Assembly: GCF_020497125.1 (NCBI RefSeq)
Contig: NC_059077.1
Location: forward strand, 33,493,340-33,557,339
Direction of reading: 5' to 3'
Origin: Mauremys mutica
Taxonomy: Eukaryota > Chordata > Testudines > Geoemydidae
Length of the DNA: 64,000 nucleotides
Numbering within the stretch: the first letter of the stretch is position 1; every line of letters starts with the position of its first letter. A program made the translations under genes and the position numbers. Positions 58,651 to 64,000 of the stretch are shown one piece after another. The notes beneath the pieces were generated by a model, which worked only from the letters and a program-made list of their open reading frames with translations, did not search any database and had not been told where the DNA came from.

Positions 58651-60582
58651 GAGAAATAGATATGATGCCTCCAGGTGAATGGAGTGGGCTATGCAGAACT
58701 CCCATAGCTGGAGGGCTTCCCGACATCGGGGGAGGAACGGGCTCCATCCTGTTTGTTGATGTAGAACATGGCAGTGGTGTTGTCGGTCATCACTGCCACG
58801 CACTAGCCTTGTAGTCGGGACAGGAAGGTCTGGCAGGCTTGTCGCATCACTCTGAGCTCCTTGATATTGATATGGAGTGAGAGCTCATCCTGTGACCATA
58901 GACCTTGTGTTTGGAGATCTCTCAAGTGAGCCCCCCAACCCAGCACTGATGTGCCCATTACCAGGGACAGAGAGGATTGTGGGCTGTTGAAGGGGACTCC
59001 CTCACACACTGACTGAGAGTCAAGCCACCATTGGAGAGTACTTGATCTGGCACAGTGACCACTGAGTCCAGGCTGTCGTGCCCCAAGTGGAGACCAACAT
59101 GAGCCATGCTTGGAGGGGTCTGAGCCTCAGTCTGGCATGTTGGACCATGTAAGTGCAGGCTGCCAAGTGGCCGAGGAGACTCAGGCATCCCCTTGCTGTA
59201 GTGGTCAGATACTGCCTGACAGGGGCGGCTCCAGGCCCCAGCACGCCAAGCGCGTGCTTGGGGCAGCATGCTGCGGGGGGGCGCTCTGCTGGTCGCCGGG
59301 AGGGCGGCAGGCAGCTCCGGTTGACCTCCTGCAGACGTGCCTGCGGAGGGTCCGCTGGTCCCGCGGCTTCGGTGGAGCATCCGCAGGCATGCCTGAGGGA
59401 GGTCCACCGGAACCGCGGGACCAGCGGACCCTCCGCAGGCATGTCTGCGGGAGGTCCACCGGAGCCGTGGGACCGGTGACCGGCAGAGCGCCCCCCATGG
59501 CGTGCCACCGTGCTTGGGGCGGTGAAATGGCTAGAGCCGCCCCTGCTGCCTGAGGTTTTGAATAATGTCTGTTATGGCATGAAACCGGATCTCTGGCAGG
59601 AACGCCCTTGCCTGTACTGAGTCCAGTACTGCCCAGATGAATTCCATTCTTTGGTTCAGTGATAAGGTCGACTTGTTCATGTTGAGAAGGAGTCCCAGTC
59701 TCTCAAAAGTGAATCAAACTAATCAGACTTGAGACTCTACCTGCTCCCTGGAGCGCCCCTTTATTAACCAGTCATCGAGGTAGGGATATTCCTGCACCTG
59801 CCTCCTGCGGAGGAAGGCTGCTACAACTGACATACACTTGGTGAACACTCGGGGAGCTGTTGATAGACCAAATGGGAGGACCGTGAACTGATAATGTTTC
59901 TGGTTGACCACAAACCATAGGAACCATCTGTACACAGGCTGAATGGCTATGTGGAAGTATGCATCTTTCATGTCAAGGGCTGCCTACCAGTCACCTGGAT
60001 CCAGGGAAGGGAGACCATGCGGAACTTAAACTTCACCATGAACTGGTTGAGTCCTTGTATGTCTAAAATAGGTCTGAGACCCCCCTTTGCCTTGAAGATT
60101 AGGAAATAATGGGGAGTAGAATTCCCTACCCCATAGCTTCCGAAGAACCTCCTCCACTGCCCCTGTGGTGAGGCGTGATTGCACCTCCTGGATAAGGAGT
60201 TGCTTGTCAGAGAGGTCCCTGAAGAGGGACGGTGAGGGAGGAGAGGAGCAGAATTGGAGAGAATATTCCATCTCTACCATGCGAAGGACCCAGAAGTCCG
60301 ATGTTATTTGGGACTACGCATGGTAGAAGTGGGGAGTCATAAAACAAGGGGAAGGATCCGGTGCTGTGGTGGGTGCACAGTCCTCGGGAGTCCCTTCAAA
60401 AGGCCTGCTTAGAGCCCAAGGAAGGTTTGGTCGGGCCCTGGCCCTGGCCTGACTGGGGGTGCGACGATCCGCACCTGCCATTCCTACCCTTCCTTCTATA
60501 GAAGTCCCATCTGAGTCGAGGACGGTAGGAATGCTGCTATTGAGGCTGTGGTTTGAAGTGTTTACGCTGGGTTGCAGGGGTG
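58650..60582 (-). pseudogene. DIRS-type retrotransposon: reverse transcriptase and RNase H, decayed
   Basis: On minus, from 59971: MKDAYFHIAIQPVYRWFLWF, YQFTVLPFGLSTAPRVFTKC and YPYLDDWLI (catalytic YLDD at about 59775) are signature DIRS reverse transcriptase blocks. After a MITE (59220-59545) the RNase H follows: LGWGAHLRDLQTQGLWSQDE, LSLHINIKELRVMRQACQTF, then DDRQHHCHVLHQQ-type text in a shifted frame near 58770. Upstream of the RT (60026-60560) lies the gag-RT junction region, rich in Arg/Gly. The tyrosine recombinase and 3' end are missing beyond 58650. Gag continues at 63520 after the hAT insertion. Confidence 0.85.
59220..59545. mobile_element. hAT MITE (326 bp) inside the DIRS element
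   Basis: Starts CAGGGGCGGCTCCAGG and ends CTAGAGCCGCCCCTG; flanked by a perfect ctgcctga (59212-59219 and 59546-59553). The body has nested inverted repeats of ggtccaccgg and cgcaggcatg. Confidence 0.93.
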
Positions 60583-61149
60583 CAGCCGTCCTTAGGCATA
60601 GGCAGAATAGGCAGCCGCCTAGGGCACCACTAGGTCTGGGGGCACCACTCTGCCGGGAGCCGGGACAGACGGGAAGCAGTGGAGCATGTAAGAGCAGGCT
60701 GCTGGGTCCTAGAGAGAGCTGAATGCAGCACAGTCTGAGGGAGAGGATTGGCTGCTGGGGTCTCTGGGAAGGGGAGGGGGTAGGGGTTGGGGAAGGAGCT
60801 CACCTGTGAGTGTGACTCTCCCCCTGGCTGAAGTGAGGTGAGGCAGGCTCTGCGGCTCTGGAACCAGTATCCTTGTCCCCCATAACATCCATTCTTCTCC
60901 CCCATGCCCCATGGAGCACCCCCTCCTTTCTCCCTCCTCCCCAGGAGCATCCCTCTCTCTCTCTCCTCCCTCCCCTCCGTCAGGGCTGGGTTGGGTGAGG
61001 TGCTGGGGGGTAGGTGGGGGGAGGAGGCTGGCTGCCTGTTGAGGAATGAAAGTGAAAGTAACTCACTTCCTCTGCCAGGATTGGAATGTCACACAGGGCT
61101 GGGCTGGGGTTAGCCAGATGTGTGAAAAATCAGGACAGGGGGTTGGGGT

Positions 61150-61362
61150 AGGGTGAGCAGATATCCCTATTTTATAGGGCCAGTCCCAATTTTGGGGTCT
61201 TTTTCTTATATAGGCTCCTTTTACCCCCCCACCCCCTGTCCTGATTTTTCACACTTGCTGTCTGGTCATTCTAGGTGGGGGTAATTGGTGCCTATATAAG
61301 ACAAAGCACCAAATATCGGGACTGGCCCTATAAAATCAGGACATCTGGATCTGGGCACCCTA
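61150..61362. mobile_element. MITE with about 70 bp arms (AGGGTGACCAGA family)
   Basis: agggtgagcagatatcccta with tttatagggccagtccca on the left mirrors gggactggccctataaaat and acatctgg...gggcaccct on the right. Partial relatives are at 26595, 42124 and 44453. Confidence 0.8.
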
Positions 61363-61939
61363 GCTGGGGAGCACCTCTCCCCTGGGCTGGCAGCTGCCAG
61401 CGATCCATCTCATCCGGGGGGAGCTGCACTGGGCAGGATTAGCTGCTGTGGCTCCATGGGTGACCTGTCCCTGAGATCAGATGCTGTGCTAACTTCACCA
61501 TGGTCCGTAAGGCTGGTGGTGGTGCCCATTGGCGTGTGATTGGACCTGAGGGTTTGCTGCTGCTGTTGCCACTCTGCACCCCAAGAGGTGGATTTTGGGG
61601 TCTACTGCAGCTGTTGGACCAGCAGGCTGGGGGGTGAGCCAAGCATGAAAGCAGTACTGTGTTGCCATTTAGATTGTCATTTAACAACTTTGTTTGCCAA
61701 AAATTCTTGCTAACAATCCTGAATCCAATTTCAATATTTTTTTTTAAATTAATATCTTAGCCAAAAACAGAAAATTAAGTTGTTGACAATTATTAGTGAC
61801 AGGTTTGGTTTGAGGCAGGGAGTGGGCCAGTTTTCATCAGAGAAACAAAAAATGTTGACTGACTTTCCTATAGCCTGTTACTCCTGATAAGAGCCCTCCA
61901 ACAACTGTAATATGCTCATCTCCTTACTAGTGTATAAAG

Positions 61940-62704
61940 CAGGGGTCGGCAACCTACGGCACACGTGCCAAAGGTGGCAGGTGAGCTGATTTTTGATGGC
62001 ACGCAGCGGCAGGCTGAGCGGCTCAGCCCATCACTGCTCTGGGGTTCCGGCTGCTGCCCTATTGCCAGCTGGGATACCAGCCGCCGGCCGCACTCAGCAC
62101 CTGCTGCTGGCCTGGGGACCCCCAAGGAACCCCAGACTGGCAGAGGGCTGAGCAGGCCAGCTGAACCACTCAACCTGCTGTCAGCCTGGGGTTCCATTCA
62201 TTCAGCCGGCAGCGGGCTGGGGGGTTGAGTGGCTCAGTCTGCTGCCAGTCTGGGGTGCCGGCAGCACTCAGCCTACTGCTACTCTGGGGTTCTGGCTGCC
62301 GGCCCCTTGCCAATCAGGAGCCCAGCCGCCGGCCCCACTCTGCCTCCTGCCAGCCTGGGTGAGCAGAATCCCAGGCTGGTAGCAGGCTGAGGGGGGTTGG
62401 CGGCCGGGATCCTGGGTGGCAGGAGTTGGTAGTCAGAACCCCAGACCAGCAGCGGGCTGAGCAGGGCCTGGGATCCTTGTCTAGGGTTCCAGTCACCAGT
62501 CCCGCTCAGCCCGCTGCCGGTCTGGGGTTTCATTTACTCAGCTGGTAGTGGCCTGAGCAGGACCTCAGATAATAACAATAGTTTATTTATATAATATAGA
62601 CATAGAGAGAGGCCTTCTACAAACATTAAAATGTATTACTGGCACGAGAAACCTTAAATTACAGTGAACTTGGCACACCACTTCTGAAAGGTTGCCGACC
62701 CCTG
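61940..62704. mobile_element. hAT MITE, third copy, with an internal GC-rich minisatellite
   Basis: Starts CAGGGGTCGGCAACCTAC and ends AGGTTGCCGACCCCTG, as in 32455-32764. Flanks gtataaag and gtatagac match at 6 of 8. Inside, 62020-62560 is built of imperfect 60-100 bp units with gcagcgggctgag, ggggttccggctgc and ccagcctgggg, unlike the other two copies. Confidence 0.8.
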
Positions 62705-63589
62705 GTATAGACTGACCATATGTTGTACTAAGATTCTCCTGCTTTTTTTTTTTTCCTGTGAGTCAGTATAGCTTTTGCCAGCCCAGAAGTTGGGCAGCCA
62801 ATGTTTTACATTTTCACAATGTTTTCTCCAACTTTCATAAAGTAAATACATAGTTAATATGAGTTAAAAAGGCCAGGGACACTTCCTTCTGAAGAATCTG
62901 TATAGCAGATCATGCTAGAGCTGTGAAAATGTCAGTTTTTGATGGAACTTTTGAGACAGTGATTTATCATGTATTTTATCATGTGAATGTGCTGCTAGTG
63001 CCAATGTCTTTCCAAACAAAAATAAGGCACAATAGGACTTCTGTAACATTTCTGTGCTACCTTAATCTAGATGAGATGATTCTGTGCTGACTTCATTTTG
63101 GACACTTTGTGCTTTACCTAGCGGTAAAACTAGGGTTATATTTTCCCACTGTTTGGAAACCCAGCTTATTAAACTGATTTTGCAGCCAAAAAAGCCAGAA
63201 AGATTGCTTTTAATTAAAAACAAATCTTTGTTTCAATACCTCTTCATATAAATTTCCAATAAAATTTTGACAAATTAAAAAAATTATATTATTTCCATCA
63301 TTCTGTCAAATCAGAATTTTTTCTATAGGGCTACTTCTTTAGTGCTAGTGCATCAGCATTACAGTGTGCTTAATTAAGTTAAACTGGTTTTAATAACGTG
63401 AATGTGGCAAGTTTTCCAATACTGTATGCTTATATTTGTGTTGCTAAGAGCAGATTAGGCACAGGGGCACCAGTTTAATAATCTCGCCTAGGGCACCATA
63501 AATCCTAAGGACGGCCCTGCAGGGGTGTGTATACGTAGCAACTTCATGGTCACCCGAGAGTCCATCAGGCTGTGCAGCTTGGAGTCTGT

Positions 63590-64000
63590 CTACTCCAAAA
63601 ATAACCCTGTGCCCTCAAACGGCAGGTCCTGAAGGATTTGCTGCACTTCGGGGGGCAGCCCAGACGCCTGCAGCCATGAACCCCTTCTCATGGCTAACCC
63701 CGATGACAGGGTCTGGGTAGCAGAGTCCGCTGCATCAAGGGAGGCTTGAAGAGAGGTTCGTGCCACCACCTTCCCTTCGTCAACAATACAGTCTGATGGA
63801 ATTAGCTCCTTAAACTTCAACATGGAGGCCCACGAGTTGAAGTTGTATCTGCTGACGGCAGCTTGTTGGTTAGCTAAACTCAGCTGGAGGCCCCCCGTTG
63901 AGTAGACCTTTCTACCAAAAAGATCTCAACTTTTAGACTCGTTGGATTTCGGAGTCAGTCCTTGCTGGCCCTGCCTCTGTCTGGCTGTCGGAGCTGTAGT
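63590..64000 (-). pseudogene. DIRS-type retrotransposon gag region (runs off the right edge)
   Basis: On minus: QQAAVSRYNFNSWASMLKFK, ARTSLQASLDAADSATQT, GLAMRRGSWLQASGLPPEVQ and QILQDLPFEGTGLFLE. The RTSLQASLDAADSA and SGLPPEVQ...DLPF.G.GLF blocks are the recurrent C-terminal gag motifs of vertebrate DIRS elements. A stop follows GLFLE and another lies upstream near 63930. It is the 5' continuation of 58650-60582. Confidence 0.8.

Larger units (their letters stand above)
60583..63519. mobile_element. hAT-like element (2937 bp) inserted in the DIRS element
   Basis: Starts CAGCCGTCCTTAGG and ends CCTAAGGACGGCCCTG; flanked by a perfect caggggtg (60575-60582 and 63520-63527). It separates the DIRS gag and RT parts. 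No transposase was found inside; MITEs are nested at 61150-61362 and 61940-62704. Confidence 0.9.

Noticed and set aside
58958..59553. Frames of 147-162 codons on both strands
   Set aside because: They span the boundary between the DIRS remnant and the MITE at 59220-59545, and come from inverted repeats.
1..64000. CRISPR arrays, bacterial operons, rRNA or tRNA genes
   Set aside because: No regularly spaced direct repeats of that kind, no ribosomal RNA sequence and no tRNA cloverleaf seen; the DNA is vertebrate nuclear with spliced genes.

Overview
This is vertebrate nuclear DNA, almost certainly from a turtle or a close sauropsid relative. The only host gene I can support is IL6ST (gp130, the shared signalling receptor of the IL-6 cytokine family), on the minus strand. 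Its coding exons lie at 7691-7757 (start codon and signal peptide), 5020-5325 (Ig-like domain D1), 2074-2206 and 384-544 (the two halves of cytokine-receptor domain D2). The splice phases fit exactly from exon to exon, and the gene continues past the left edge. A CpG-rich, CCAAT- and GC-box-bearing block at about 25.1-26.0 kb is the likely promoter and non-coding first exon, which makes 7.8-25.7 kb intron 1.

Introns (0-25 kb). These hold a 1455 bp solo LTR (2761-4215), MIR and CR1 fragments, and two PIF/Harbinger DNA transposons. Harbinger-1 (8835-12850) carries a DDE transposase (+), a two-exon Myb/SANT-like gene (-), and a third ORF (11544-11846, +) inside the Myb intron. Harbinger-2 (19837-22688) is a different family in the opposite orientation. 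Most of its transposase is deleted, but it keeps the Myb gene with a homologous third ORF in the same antisense intronic position. This conserved third ORF, roughly 40 % identical between the two elements and preceded by a splice acceptor in both, is the most unusual signal in the window. A hAT transposase remnant (about 18.95-19.82 kb) directly abuts Harbinger-2.

Upstream of the promoter (26-64 kb). I see no host coding exon. At 26.02-26.48 kb there is a decayed minisatellite whose units contain GGAANNTTCY palindromes. The rest is dense nested transposon debris: hAT and Harbinger MITEs, many with clean 8 bp or 3 bp target-site duplications; several LTRs; CR1, RTE and RNase-H-bearing LINE fragments; and a DIRS-type retrotransposon (58.65-64 kb, minus strand) split by a 2.9 kb hAT element that itself holds two MITEs. 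At 31806-33865 an LTR contains a hAT element that contains two further MITEs.

The turtle assignment rests on the mixture seen here: CR1 with ATTCTATG-type tails, DIRS, Penelope-like tails, Harbinger families with third ORFs, and abundant MITE families that I associate with chelonian genomes. It is a judgement from pattern, not a database match.
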